Source of the DNA: Methylovirgula sp. 4M-Z18
Lineage (GTDB): Bacteria > Pseudomonadota > Alphaproteobacteria > Rhizobiales > Beijerinckiaceae
Length of the DNA stretch: 64,000 nucleotides
Reading direction: 5' to 3'
Assembly: GCF_037890675.1 (NCBI RefSeq)
Contig: NZ_CP149574.1
Location: 620,001-684,000, forward strand
In this document: positions 9,275-18,222 of the stretch, in pieces
How the letters are laid out: every line of letters starts with the position of its first letter
Numbering within the stretch: position 1 is the stretch's first letter
Notes under the pieces: model-generated
What the model was told of the DNA's origin: nothing
Database searches by the model: none
The model's input: only the letters and a program-made list of their open reading frames with translations
Translations under genes and position numbers: made by a program

Positions 9275-10426
9275 ATGGGTGACGAATCCTCTGCAATAGG
9301 CAATGGGGATACCGACGACGCAACAGCCGCCCGGGCGCGGCAGGAGCGTCGTCGCTGGCCGCGGGTGCAGGATACCGAGGACGCGGCGAAACTGCGCGCG
9401 CCTCCGGCACTGAAACCTTTGTCTTTTACGACGCAGGATTTGCCGTCGGAGAGTCAGTTTGGTGGCTGGAAAAACTATGTCTCTTCCTTAATGGACGTGC
9501 AATTGCCCGACGATGTTTCCGAGGATGGGGGCTTCGTCGCGAGACACACGGCCTGGAACTTCCGTCACATGCTGCTCGTGCAACAGCGCGCGTCGGCCTA
9601 CCGCTATCAACGAACCGAAGCCAGACTCCGCGCCAGCCCGCTTGACCATTGGGCGATCACGCTGCGGCGGAGCGGACGCTCATGGACGGAGGTCGGCGGC
9701 AAGGTCGCCGAATGCAAGCCCGGAACGATCGAGATACGATCCTTGGGGCGCCCCTATCGCGGCCGCATGCTCGATTCCGAATTTCTCACGATCTACATGC
9801 CCCGAAGCCTGTTTGGCGACAGTGTCTGGCTGCTCGACATCAACAACAATCGCGTCTTGTCCAGTAACCTCGCCAACGTTCTGGCCGTCTATATCGGGGC
9901 GATCGAAGCGCGATTGAACGATTTTACCGAGGAGGAACTGCCGCGCGTCATAGGAGCGACCAGGGATATGATCATCGCCTGCCTGTCGTCCCCGGAAGGC
10001 AAGGGTACGGACGGGATTCGGGCCGGCTCGCTCGCCGTCATGGAACGCGCCCGCAAATTCGTCAGCGAGAAGCTCTTGTCCACACAGATCACGCCGGAAA
10101 TGCTGTGCAAGGAATTGGGCCTTTCGCGGACGCATCTGTACAAGCTGTTTGCGCCCAGCGGCGGTGTGGTTCGCTATATTCAGAAGCAGCGTCTTTTGGC
10201 CACGCACGCCGCGCTCAGCGACCCGCGTGACCGCAGGCATGTCTCAACCATTGCTGATGCGTTCGGGTTCAATTCATCCGCCGACTTCAGCCGTGCCTTC
10301 AGCCGCGAGTTCGGATACAGCCCGACTCAGGCGAGGCAACTTATGACCAGCGCTCTTTTGCCCGAAAAGCCGAAGATCGCAGAGGCTCCCTCCTTTGATG
10401 CGTGGCTGAAAGAGTTGGGCCGGTAG
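9275..10426 (+). CDS. AraC family transcriptional regulator
   Basis: A 383-residue regulator. Residues about 55-240 form an AraC-binding-like sensor domain of the type seen in many alphaproteobacterial regulators (blocks WAITLRRSGRSWTEVGGK, PGTIEIRSLGRPYRGR). The C-terminal region 270-365 is a double helix-turn-helix. Its first HTH is ITPEMLCKELGLSRTHLYKLF. Its second ends in the AraC signature, STIADAFGFNSSADFSRAFSREFGYSP. The C-terminal tail after the HTH overlaps the 3' end of the convergent LuxR-type gene by 86 bases. The ligand and targets are unknown; nearby genes are the amidase/cupin group upstream and signalling proteins downstream. Confidence 0.92.
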   Translation: MGDESSAIGNGDTDDATAARARQERRRWPRVQDTEDAAKLRAPPALKPLSFTTQDLPSESQFGGWKNYVSSLMDVQLPDDVSEDGGFVARHTAWNFRHMLLVQQRASAYRYQRTEARLRASPLDHWAITLRRSGRSWTEVGGKVAECKPGTIEIRSLGRPYRGRMLDSEFLTIYMPRSLFGDSVWLLDINNNRVLSSNLANVLAVYIGAIEARLNDFTEEELPRVIGATRDMIIACLSSPEGKGTDGIRAGSLAVMERARKFVSEKLLSTQITPEMLCKELGLSRTHLYKLFAPSGGVVRYIQKQRLLATHAALSDPRDRRHVSTIADAFGFNSSADFSRAFSREFGYSPTQARQLMTSALLPEKPKIAEAPSFDAWLKELGR

Positions 10427-11270
10427 GAGCGCGATCGGCCCCACCACGACGCGCGCCAACGGCGGCCTTGCTTTTCGTCGCGGCACCCGAGCTTGCTCCG
10501 TTCGCGGTTAGCCCGCGAAGTTCGTCGCTCTTGAGAATGAGCTCGATTCTGTTGCGCGCTTTCACTTTGCGCATCATGTTGCGCAGATGAACCTTCACGG
10601 TCGCCTGGCTTAGGTTCAACTTATGCGCGATAATCTTATTGGGATCGCCTTGGCGCGTCAGCTTCAGCACGTCGAGTTGCCGCTCGGTGAAGTACTCGGA
10701 CTCGTCAGTCGATGCTTTGGTTGCGGGTGAAGGGGCCTTCGTTTCGTGGCGCTGTTGAACGAAGCTGCAGGTCGGAATGAAGCTGCCTCCGAGGTTAACC
10801 AACTTGATCGCCCCCAAGGCGAGATCGAGGTTGGTATTCATCGTGACAAAACCTTTGGCCCCGAACGTCAGCGCCGACATCATCAGTGCGGAGCTATCCA
10901 GATCCGAGACGATGATGACACGTGCGCCCTCCGAACATTGCGGGATCTGGCGAATGGCGGCCTCGGTCGCCTTGTCGCCGACCGCACAAAGCAGCGCGAT
11001 GCCGTCGCAAGCCTCTTCGCTCGCCAGCCACTCCCCGATGTCGCGGTAAGACAGCACATCAAATTCTGGAGCGGCCAATTGCAGGCAACGCGTGAAGCAC
11101 GTTGCGAATATCCGGCTGTCCGAAATGACCACCAGCGGGGTCTTGCTGGTTTCGGTCCACTGGGAGCGGATAGGAGCCCGGAGCCTGCCAGGCTCCCACA
11201 CGCCGCCTTGAGCGGAAAGGGGTGAGGCCGCAGGAAATTGGGGGATGGGGGTAGGTGTTTGAAAAGACAT
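10341..11270 (-). CDS. LuxR-type transcriptional regulator with degenerate receiver domain
   Basis: A 309-residue NarL/LuxR-like protein. ATG 11270 is preferred over the TTG at 11297 (aagg lies just upstream). Residues about 40-155 have a response-regulator fold pattern, from TPLVVISDSRIFATCFTRCL to ALTFGAKGFVTMN. The usual acidic pair is reduced to Ser-Asp, the phospho-acceptor position (LLDL in relatives) reads LLCA, and the Lys near the end is not evident, so phosphorylation is unlikely. The HTH follows at FTERQLDVLKLTRQGDPNKI and ATVKVHLRNMMRKVKARNR. A basic, low-complexity tail of about 55 residues ends the protein and overlaps the AraC gene antisense. Probably an unphosphorylated or differently controlled regulator. 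Confidence 0.85.
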   Translation of the reverse strand: MSFQTPTPIPQFPAASPLSAQGGVWEPGRLRAPIRSQWTETSKTPLVVISDSRIFATCFTRCLQLAAPEFDVLSYRDIGEWLASEEACDGIALLCAVGDKATEAAIRQIPQCSEGARVIIVSDLDSSALMMSALTFGAKGFVTMNTNLDLALGAIKLVNLGGSFIPTCSFVQQRHETKAPSPATKASTDESEYFTERQLDVLKLTRQGDPNKIIAHKLNLSQATVKVHLRNMMRKVKARNRIELILKSDELRGLTANGASSGAATKSKAAVGARRGGADRAPTGPTLSATHQRREPLRSSAFRAKERWS

Positions 11271-11501
11271 AGCCTTGACCGCGCCCGTCGATTGCAAACT
11301 TTGCTGATAGCAATGTGGTAAGGCTTGGCGCTGTCCCGGTCATTAGCCCACTGTCCCAAGTTGTAGCGGCCCGTCCAAAACTGCAGGCGAGAGCCGAGAG
11401 GCCGCCGGTGAGGCGCCGCGGGATGGGGATCTGAGTCTCGGGAAAGCCGCTTTTCCGCTTGGAACAAGCGACCAGAACGACGACTCGCGTCGCTAGGGCG
11501 T

Positions 11502-13493
11502 CTAAGCCTCGTCCTGCAGGATCTGCAATGCCGAATCTGTCGAAAATAGCTGATCCACCGGTCTCGGAATGCCGATATAAAAGCCTTGAGCTTGGTCGAT
11601 CCCGAGTTCGTGCAGGACGGCCATCTGCCCGGCCGTTTCCACGCCCTCGACGAGGATTTTGGGACCGCAATTGCGCACGAGCCGACTAATATCGCCAAGC
11701 ATCGTTCGTCCCTTCGGCGTTTTACAGTCGCGAAGGAAGGTTTGGTCGATTTTCACCGTATCGAAGTCGACCAGACGCAGCCAAGAAAGGCCGGCATATC
11801 CCGTGCCAAAATCGTCGAGCCAGATGCGGATGCCCAATCGTTTCAGGTCCTGGACGTGGGCAAGAATCTCCGAATCGCGCTCCAAATCCAGCCGCTCCGT
11901 AATTTCGAAGATCAACCGGTCCGGCCGGATTGCGGCTTCATCGAGAATGGTGGCGACAGAATCCACGAATCCAGGCGTCTTGAGTTCCATGTGTGATATG
12001 TTGATACTCACGCTGAGGAACTCGTACTGCGATAGGACCTTCCTGCAGACGGTCCTTATCATCCAATATTGCAGTTCGAGAATGATGCCTGTCTCTTCGG
12101 CAATCGGGACGAAAAAGCGGGGCGGTACTTCCGTGCCGTCCGGCATGCGGAGCCGCATGAGCGCCTCTGCTGTATCGACCGTGCCCGATCGAACGTTCAG
12201 AATGGGTTGGAAGGCAATCGACACGAGGTTGCGCTCGATGGCCTCTTTGAGCAGTTTGGCGACCCGATCGTTCAGGTCGCTCTCTTCGATATCGCTGATG
12301 TTGAAATATTTTACGCTATTTCTGCCGCTCGCCTTGGCAAGATACAGGGCACGGTCAGCTTCGGTGAGGATTTTTTCCAGTTTCACGTCCGTGCCGGGGC
12401 GGGGGGTCGAGACGCCGACGCTCGCCGTGACGACCGATGTGCGATCGCGGCGGCCTTGGTGGGGAAGGGCGAGATCTTCCACCGTCCGGCGAATGGCTTC
12501 CCCGAAAGCAGCGATCTGCTCGCTATGCTGCACAGGGGCCAAAGCGATGAATTCTTCGCCGCCATGGCGTCCGATCGATCCGCCATATTGGTGCACGACA
12601 TTTCCAAGCGCTGCGGCAACGAGGGTCAGGCAATAATCCCCGCGTAAATGGCCGTAGTGATCGTTGAACTTTTTAAAATGATCGATATCGATCAGGACGA
12701 GGGAAAAGCTCTTACCGTGCTCGACCCAATCGGACCAGTATTTATGCAATATATCGTCCATCGCTCGACGATTATTCAAATTTGTTAGCGGATCCGTTCG
12801 CGACAGACGCAGTAATGCTTGGCCGCGCTCGGTGGCCTCCGCCTGTTGCTTTTTAGCCTCCAAAGCATTCAGGAAAACGTTATAGCGCTCAAGATTCAAA
12901 TTCCAGTTCAAATACGACGTGAATACAAAGCAAGATATATAGAACGTGCCGAGGCATATAATATATGACCAAGAGTAGTGCAGGGTGAAGAGAGAAACAA
13001 AAAAGCAATTAAGTATTAATGCTGATGAGACGATTGATATTTCAAATCGAAAAGCGAAGAACAGATTTGCTCCCATCATGAATATAGAGCCGAAGACCAT
13101 ATAGTAAGAGAAATTCTCGGTATACGCGGTTTGAGCCGCAAAAATGAGCCAGAGAGCGTATCCGGCAACAACGGCAATGGCGCATATCGAATCCAGTACA
13201 TCCCTATTCTTGCTCCGCAAGACGGCGAATTCGAATAGAATCAATACGAATATTCCAATCGCGAACCGCACGGCGATCGTATGCGCGGAAACATCCGGGA
13301 TCAGAATGATATCTGTAATCGAAAATAGTATATATGCGAAAACGGCGAGCCATAGACCGCTTCTGACGGCGTTGATTTGAAAATTCTCGCGTTCGTTTCG
13401 ATAAAGCCCGCGAAGGTCGGACGAAGAAAACTGCTGGTCGGAAATGCCGGCGTCGTCTTGAGCAACGTTGTTTCGGGCGTCCCCGCGACTCAT
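11502..13493 (-). CDS. membrane-bound GGDEF/EAL protein (cyclic-di-GMP turnover)
   Basis: A 663-residue protein. About six membrane segments occupy residues 45-195, followed by a short coiled linker. The diguanylate cyclase domain (225-400) has an intact active site RHGGEEF at 309-315; the RxxD inhibitory site normally just upstream is absent (GGSIG there). The phosphodiesterase domain (410-660) keeps AEALMRL (Glu443), SINIS (Asn499), FEITE, the metal motif DDFGTGY at 560-566, VKID (Lys581) and VEGVET, so it looks catalytically competent. Both synthesis and breakdown of c-di-GMP are thus possible. It sits between an atypical LuxR-type regulator and a PhcB-like methyltransferase on the same strand. 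Cellulose synthesis 44 kb away is a plausible output but unproven. Confidence 0.95.
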   Translation of the reverse strand: MSRGDARNNVAQDDAGISDQQFSSSDLRGLYRNERENFQINAVRSGLWLAVFAYILFSITDIILIPDVSAHTIAVRFAIGIFVLILFEFAVLRSKNRDVLDSICAIAVVAGYALWLIFAAQTAYTENFSYYMVFGSIFMMGANLFFAFRFEISIVSSALILNCFFVSLFTLHYSWSYIICLGTFYISCFVFTSYLNWNLNLERYNVFLNALEAKKQQAEATERGQALLRLSRTDPLTNLNNRRAMDDILHKYWSDWVEHGKSFSLVLIDIDHFKKFNDHYGHLRGDYCLTLVAAALGNVVHQYGGSIGRHGGEEFIALAPVQHSEQIAAFGEAIRRTVEDLALPHQGRRDRTSVVTASVGVSTPRPGTDVKLEKILTEADRALYLAKASGRNSVKYFNISDIEESDLNDRVAKLLKEAIERNLVSIAFQPILNVRSGTVDTAEALMRLRMPDGTEVPPRFFVPIAEETGIILELQYWMIRTVCRKVLSQYEFLSVSINISHMELKTPGFVDSVATILDEAAIRPDRLIFEITERLDLERDSEILAHVQDLKRLGIRIWLDDFGTGYAGLSWLRLVDFDTVKIDQTFLRDCKTPKGRTMLGDISRLVRNCGPKILVEGVETAGQMAVLHELGIDQAQGFYIGIPRPVDQLFSTDSALQILQDEA

Positions 13494-13821
13494 CTTGATG
13501 TTGCCCTAAGAGACCGGCCATGACGCGCACATGAGTGAAACAGGTGCGTCCACACCTGAATTCTTGCTTGCAACGATGCAAGCTTCGCTGCGTCACCAGT
13601 TATCAAAGTTTGTATAATAGTCCAATCCTTTACGCCCGGTCTGACCGGTTGCGTGCTATTGCCGTGGTTGGCCGAATGTTGAGCTGGCGCCGTTCTGACC
13701 GCAGGCTACCGCCGCGGCCACGAGCCGCTCGCGGCCCGACACAGTACGAGCCACACAGTTGCCGATGTTCTGGACGTCCCTTTCGGGGACGCCGTCACAA
13801 AAGTGGTTCCAGATCGTTGCG
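13494..13821. other. intergenic region between GGDEF/EAL gene and methyltransferase
   Basis: No supported gene in 328 bases. A small hairpin (CGTCCC 13775-13780 and GGGACG 13786-13791, five-base loop) lies about 30 bases beyond the methyltransferase stop and may be a weak terminator for it; it has no clear T-run. The remaining sequence should contain the promoter of the GGDEF/EAL gene. Confidence 0.45.
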
Positions 13822-14859
13822 TTAGCCGATCTTTTGTATCGTTGCGTAGACAACATTCCGGTTCTCTCCGAAAAATATTGTCGAGTTCATGGTATTCGAA
13901 CCGATGCTGGCGCTGACGATGTCGCTCATGTCCTCTTCAGAGCGCAACAGGAGCGGCCAGTTCATGAACGTTTCCATGTATCCGTCGACGCCGATCTCTT
14001 GCGCGAAATTGGCAAAGAGGAAAACGCCATTTGGTTTCAGCATGTTCAGGCAGCACTGCGTGAGCTTGATCGCCACCTTGCGGGACAGATAGTCATAGAG
14101 GCCCGCTGCATAGATGAAGTCGAAGGTGCCGAGCGTATTGGCTTTGGTCAACAGGCCGCGGACCGAGCCCTCGACGGCCTGGATGCGGGTGCCCGCGAAA
14201 TCCCGCCGGATCGATTCGACGCTGTCCGGATCTTGATCGAGCGCCACCCAACGGGAAATTCCGTCTTCTTGCAGGGCCTGCGAGCGATTGGCTTCACGCA
14301 AATGCCCGGCTGCAATGGTCAGGATCTCCGTCTCTTTTCCGCGGGCGGCGGCGACAGCGTCGACATGCTTCGTCAGCAGATCGCGCCGTTCCCGAACCGC
14401 GACCGACGACGACGCGTCCTTCGTGTAATCATAGAGGGCGCGACCGATCGGGGAGGCGTTGTTGATCTCGTTGGCAACATCGGAATGGCCGTAAATGAAA
14501 TCTAGCAGGCCTGCATCGCCCGAATAACCCCGCGGCTTTGTGAAAGACCACCGCGTGAAGGGGTCTTGCAAGAAATATTCGGCGACCGGATGTTCCTGCG
14601 CGATCGGGAGGAGCGCTTGCCACACACTTGTGTCGACGCGATTACGGAGAAGATGAAGCTCGCGCGCCGTCGTATCGATAATCGCGCTCGGGTTACCGCC
14701 TCGTGAAAATTCCAGATTTGCCTGGTCCAACGTCTTAGACATTGAAAATACGGCACTTTCCAATTGGTCGCCGTCAAAGGCGGTCTTCGTTTGATAAAGC
14801 GATTCCGTGAACAATGCCGGCGTTATCAGGCTTTGACCGTCCAAAAGTGCCTGTCTCAT
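13822..14859 (-). CDS. class I SAM-dependent methyltransferase, PhcB-like
   Basis: A 345-residue protein with an N-terminal helical region and a C-terminal Rossmann methyltransferase domain. SAM motif I is ILTIAAGHLREANR, followed by the acidic loop WVALDQDPDSVESIR, motif IV TFDFIYAAGLYDYLS and VFLFANFA. Together with the preceding KPRGYSGDAGLLDFIYG, this layout recalls the PhcB family, which in Ralstonia makes 3-hydroxy fatty-acid methyl ester quorum signals. That assignment is from memory of family motifs and is tentative. A ribosome site (ggag) precedes the ATG. Its neighbours are a c-di-GMP enzyme and a LuxR-type regulator. No PhcR/PhcS kinase pair is visible, so the signal could be sensed elsewhere or the substrate may differ. 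Confidence 0.75.
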   Translation of the reverse strand: MRQALLDGQSLITPALFTESLYQTKTAFDGDQLESAVFSMSKTLDQANLEFSRGGNPSAIIDTTARELHLLRNRVDTSVWQALLPIAQEHPVAEYFLQDPFTRWSFTKPRGYSGDAGLLDFIYGHSDVANEINNASPIGRALYDYTKDASSSVAVRERRDLLTKHVDAVAAARGKETEILTIAAGHLREANRSQALQEDGISRWVALDQDPDSVESIRRDFAGTRIQAVEGSVRGLLTKANTLGTFDFIYAAGLYDYLSRKVAIKLTQCCLNMLKPNGVFLFANFAQEIGVDGYMETFMNWPLLLRSEEDMSDIVSASIGSNTMNSTIFFGENRNVVYATIQKIG

Positions 14860-15367
14860 TCTATTTCTCCGTGCAAGCCAATCAATGGGGCGCTCTGATG
14901 AGTATCGCAGAAATCTTTGTGGATACTAATCGGCTCACTACAAATGTTAGAACAAGGTTGATCAACGCGCCAGTATGGTGCGCAAATGTTTATGCAATTC
15001 GGCAGCATTTGGGACGATATTTTGAGCGCAGAGAATGGCGGGGCCCCGATTCTTTGGCCGGCACAGAGCCGATGAGCTGGTTTCCACGTAGCCTTTGCTG
15101 CGTTATGATGATCGCTGTCATATATATTTGGCAAACTGTCACGGCTTTGAAAGCTGCGTATCTGGTGTGAATTAGCACATTGCGAGACGAAGGTGCACTT
15201 ATCCCTCGGGATTAGTGCTAATGGGGGACTGTGCAGGGGCGACAATATTTGGCTAGATAGCGACTCACGACAGGCGGTGGCCCTGCATTGGTGAAGCGGC
15301 GTCCAAGTTTGCTATCGACAAGTTTGGGCGTTTTGGTTCATTGATAGTCAATTAGGAAGACTGCAGC
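14860..15367. other. intergenic region upstream of methyltransferase and orphan small gene
   Basis: A 508-base divergent gap with noticeably higher A+T in places. It must hold the promoters of the methyltransferase (minus strand) and the 100-residue orphan (plus strand). Several short open frames exist but have poor codon patterns and no ribosome sites. I found no RNA gene or clear operator. Confidence 0.45.
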
Positions 15368-15670
15368 ATGACCCGTATTTCGTTTATTGACGCTTTAGAG
15401 ACCGCTTCGCAGCAGGTTGGTTCCACTTTAGATCAGGAAGTTGCCGCATTGCTGCGGACCGCCGCGACGCGGATCCGTAACGCTAGCACGATCGTCTTGG
15501 ACGCCGACGTCGACTTTCCGCTTGCGGAAATGGCGATGGAATTTGGGCTTTCCAAAGAACAACTGATCCGTAATATTTTAAAAGATTGGGTCGAGGCCAA
15601 TTATCTGTCTCTGGACGATGATGAAGACACGGCAATGAATAAAGGGGCAGGTTTTAACGTGAAGCATTGA
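15368..15670 (+). CDS. hypothetical protein, small acidic
   Basis: A 100-residue protein I do not recognise. The ATG has ggaag upstream and the frame has coherent codon use, so it is probably real. The sequence is predicted to be mainly helical: residues 5-35 form an amphipathic helix region (IDALETASQQVGSTL onward), residues 48-75 look like a compact helix-turn-helix-like pair (AEMAMEFGLSKEQLIRNIL), and a very acidic stretch SLDDDEDT precedes a short tail. No signal peptide or membrane segment. The helix pair could bind DNA or a partner protein, but this is speculation. It stands alone, with long gaps either side. Confidence 0.6.
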   Translation: MTRISFIDALETASQQVGSTLDQEVAALLRTAATRIRNASTIVLDADVDFPLAEMAMEFGLSKEQLIRNILKDWVEANYLSLDDDEDTAMNKGAGFNVKH

Positions 15671-16290
15671 TTGAAGTCTGAAACGACTATTACTTTTCCT
15701 TTATTGCAGAAATATGAATTATTCAGTTTTGTTTAAAGTGTCAGGCGTTTCATAAGCTTTCGATCTGCGCTTTACTGATCAACTCATAGCTGCTCGATGA
15801 TAGGCGTTTGGGGGGGCATTGAAAGCCGCCGATCAACGCTCGCGTGAGGGTCGTTCGGCTCCAGTCCTCGCAAGCGCCGTGCCGTTCGCGGCTGATTGTC
15901 GATTGGATCGCTCCGGGGGACACAAGATCCCACCAAGTGCCGGTCGCCGAGGGTGAGTATTCGGCGCGCTTGTGTGCGTCGGGCGCTTCATTCCGCGCGT
16001 CATCCGACATATTGCTGATTAAGGTTAATGCTGGTCCGGCAAAGATTGGGCGCTGTCCGACGCGAGCTTGCAAGCGGCGGAGCAAGGGCGGAAACGTCTG
16101 TTCTAGACGGTTTCCCACGGAACCGCCGTATGGCCCAGCACGGAACTCGTGACAATGATGTCGCCCGTGCCGCGTTCGATCATGTGCGGGATCTCGGTGC
16201 GAATATTTTTGACGACGACGTTCACGTTGAGATTCAGATTACGCCCCCCGATCGGGCTTCATCAGGACGTAGCGGTGCCGACCCCATTCA
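15671..16290. other. long gene-poor region containing an SDR gene remnant
   Basis: A 620-base region between the orphan gene and ppx. Its first 80 bases are A+T-rich and could end the orphan transcript. The right part carries the decayed short-chain dehydrogenase listed separately. Between about 15750 and 15990 one open frame on the minus strand continues from the remnant but resembles nothing I know. Confidence 0.5.
16103..16258 (-). pseudogene. short-chain dehydrogenase/reductase fragment (decayed)
   Basis: Read on the minus strand, this stretch encodes NLNVNVVVKNIRTEIPHMIE followed by RGTGDIIVTSSVLGHTAVPW. This matches the centre of classical SDR enzymes: the Asn helix, the conserved IIxxSS strand with catalytic Ser, and the loop before the catalytic Tyr. 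It begins after a TGA and ends at a TAG (16105-16103), exactly where YxxxK should follow. Downstream, in a shifted frame between about 15990 and 16085, LRRLQARVGQRPIFAGPALT resembles the RVxxxxPGPxxT segment of the same family. So a once complete SDR gene has been broken by stops, a frameshift and loss of its N-terminus. Confidence 0.65.
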
Positions 16291-17838
16291 TCATGTTTCC
16301 GCAAGTTCGGTGATCTCGAAAAACTTGGTGCCGGCGGCGGCGGCGAGCAGGGTCAGGCGCTCGCTGACCGCCTCGCTGTCGGGAACGCGTGCAGATTTGG
16401 CAACTTCCAGACGCAAGCGCGTGGAGCCGATTTTCAAACGCGAGTTGGCCAGCACCGAGGGTATGCCGCCAGAAAGACGGTAGGCCAGGAGAATGGCACG
16501 GCCGAGTATTTCGGCGCGGCGGCGGTCCGTTTCGGAGAGAAGTTTCAGCCCCGCCGAAAGATAAGGCGCATCGAGCCGTCCCGCATAGCGCGCATGAAGG
16601 GCAATGGCGAGGAAGGCGCGCTCCCAATGTTCGAGCCCGATGAGAGGGAATTGCAAGGTACGACGAAAACTTTCCTCGGCCCTGAGATCGGGATGATCGC
16701 GCCAACCAATATCCGAAAGCGCACATACGGCAATCCGCAGGCGCGTATAGGCGGGCCTCTCCTCTTTGACCAGATCCGCCGTCCAGTCGACCAGAGCCGG
16801 AGCGAAATCCGGCACGCGCGCCACCGGTAAGCCGATCAGTTGGGCGCCTTCGACCAGCGGATCGAGATAGCGCTCCTGAGGGGCGAGCTGCGAATAAAGC
16901 CAGCCTTCGCGCAGACCGAGCGCGGAAAAGACCACATGCTGCGGGGCAAGGTGCTTGAGCACGCGGTCGAGCATCAAGGCCGCGGCAGGCAAGGTCCGAG
17001 AGCGCCGGCGCGAGACGCCGGCCAGTTCGCCCATCTTGCCAGGGGCGAGCCGCAAAATCGTTTTCGCGAAGCTGCGGGCTTCCGCCGTCGTGATGCGATA
17101 CCCATGCACGACCTGGACCGGAGCGCCCATCGCGATCATATGGGCCTTGGCAAAGGCACGCCAGCCGCCGCCAACGGCAAAAAAGGTCGGCCTGACGAAG
17201 GACAACGGCAGGCCTTTCGTCAAAAGAGCATCGATCTGGCGCTTGGAGTCCTCCCCTTTTTTCATGATGGCCTCGACCGGCAAAGCACCGAGCGGCAGGC
17301 TGACCCATTCATCTCCGACCTGATCGTCATGCGCCTCCGCGACTTCAAGGCTGCCGCCGCCCATGTCGCCGACGACGCCGACGGGGCGAAAAAAGCCCGA
17401 GATGACCCCGAGAGTGGCAAATCGGGCCTCTTCGGCGCCCGAAAGGATACGAACGTCGACGCCGGCATCCTGGCTGATGGCCTTGACCAGGTCCTTGCCA
17501 TTGCCGGCCCGGCGAATGGCCTCCGTCGCCGTCGCATCGAGCCGTGCAACGCCCATTGCGTCGGCGATCGCCCGGAATCGCCGTACGGCTTCGACGGTGC
17601 GGCGGAAGCCGTCGGCGGCGATCATGCCCGTCTGTGCCAGCCCCTCGCCAAGGCGGCAAAGGGATTTCTCGTTAAAACGCGGCAAAGGCGCGCGGCCGAG
17701 TTGATCGTACACGACGAGACGGATCGAATTGGAGCCGATGTCGATGACGCCATAGGGCGGCCGATCAAGGCGGCCCGCGCGCTTGGGATCGAGCTCGAGC
17801 GGCCGTTGGACCGGTGCGGCGTCGGTGCCCTTTGCCAT
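16291..17838 (-). CDS. ppx: Ppx/GppA family phosphatase (exopolyphosphatase-like)
   Basis: A 515-residue protein of the actin-like ASKHA fold. The N-terminal phosphate loop is YGVIDIGSNSIRLVVYD (about 29-45), the second loop GVVGDMGGGSLEV follows with the catalytic-type Glu region LSGAEEARFATLGV before it. The C-terminal half is an extended helical domain, as in alphaproteobacterial Ppx proteins. It hydrolyses terminal phosphates of polyphosphate and/or the pentaphosphate pppGpp; sequence alone does not separate the two. A strong ribosome site (gggaggc) precedes the ATG. A PPK2 polyphosphate kinase and PiT transporter are encoded 14 kb away, so the window carries both sides of polyphosphate turnover. 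Confidence 0.92.
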   Translation of the reverse strand: MAKGTDAAPVQRPLELDPKRAGRLDRPPYGVIDIGSNSIRLVVYDQLGRAPLPRFNEKSLCRLGEGLAQTGMIAADGFRRTVEAVRRFRAIADAMGVARLDATATEAIRRAGNGKDLVKAISQDAGVDVRILSGAEEARFATLGVISGFFRPVGVVGDMGGGSLEVAEAHDDQVGDEWVSLPLGALPVEAIMKKGEDSKRQIDALLTKGLPLSFVRPTFFAVGGGWRAFAKAHMIAMGAPVQVVHGYRITTAEARSFAKTILRLAPGKMGELAGVSRRRSRTLPAAALMLDRVLKHLAPQHVVFSALGLREGWLYSQLAPQERYLDPLVEGAQLIGLPVARVPDFAPALVDWTADLVKEERPAYTRLRIAVCALSDIGWRDHPDLRAEESFRRTLQFPLIGLEHWERAFLAIALHARYAGRLDAPYLSAGLKLLSETDRRRAEILGRAILLAYRLSGGIPSVLANSRLKIGSTRLRLEVAKSARVPDSEAVSERLTLLAAAAGTKFFEITELAET

Positions 17839-18222
17839 GAAGCCTCCCTTTCATTCTCGGACAGCAAATCTTTTTTGTTACTATGCGCCCCGCTCGCCTG
17901 ATTTCGCAACGCCGTCGATCGCCGCATGCCTCCCTGGCTTGTCGGGAAGCGGCGGCCTCACTCTGAGCCCGCTATCGGGCTGGCTTTCGCCCAATTAAGG
18001 GGCATATGACGCGACATTGACCACAGGTGCTGTCTTTGCACCAACAGTTCGTTGCCTCGTCGTTCCACCGCACGGTCCCAACGCGGCAACGTATTTAAGT
18101 TTTTAAATCAATGCCGGTTGCTCCCGCCAAAGTTGTATCGCCAATACACGTGGCTATGCCGCCATTCGCCACTTGGCACGTACCCTGCATTGGGTAGTCC
18201 GGAGTATGGTGGGAGTGGCGGA
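17839..18222. other. divergent intergenic region, ppx / ABC importer operon
   Basis: A 384-base gap between ppx (minus strand) and the ABC importer operon (plus strand). A small perfect hairpin (AGCCCG 17966-17971, CGGGCT 17976-17981) is present. An open frame continues upstream from the ABC gene through part of this region, but its composition is not that of the transporter family, so I treat it as non-coding. No operator recognised. Confidence 0.45.

Noticed and set aside
15750-16118. 122-residue minus-strand frame in the gene-poor region
   Set aside because: Part seems to be the frame-shifted SDR remnant and the rest resembles nothing; no ribosome site.
18052-18222. 57-codon N-terminal extension of the PotA-like ATPase
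   Set aside because: Not similar to the family; a GTG with a ribosome site at 18223 gives the normal N-terminus.
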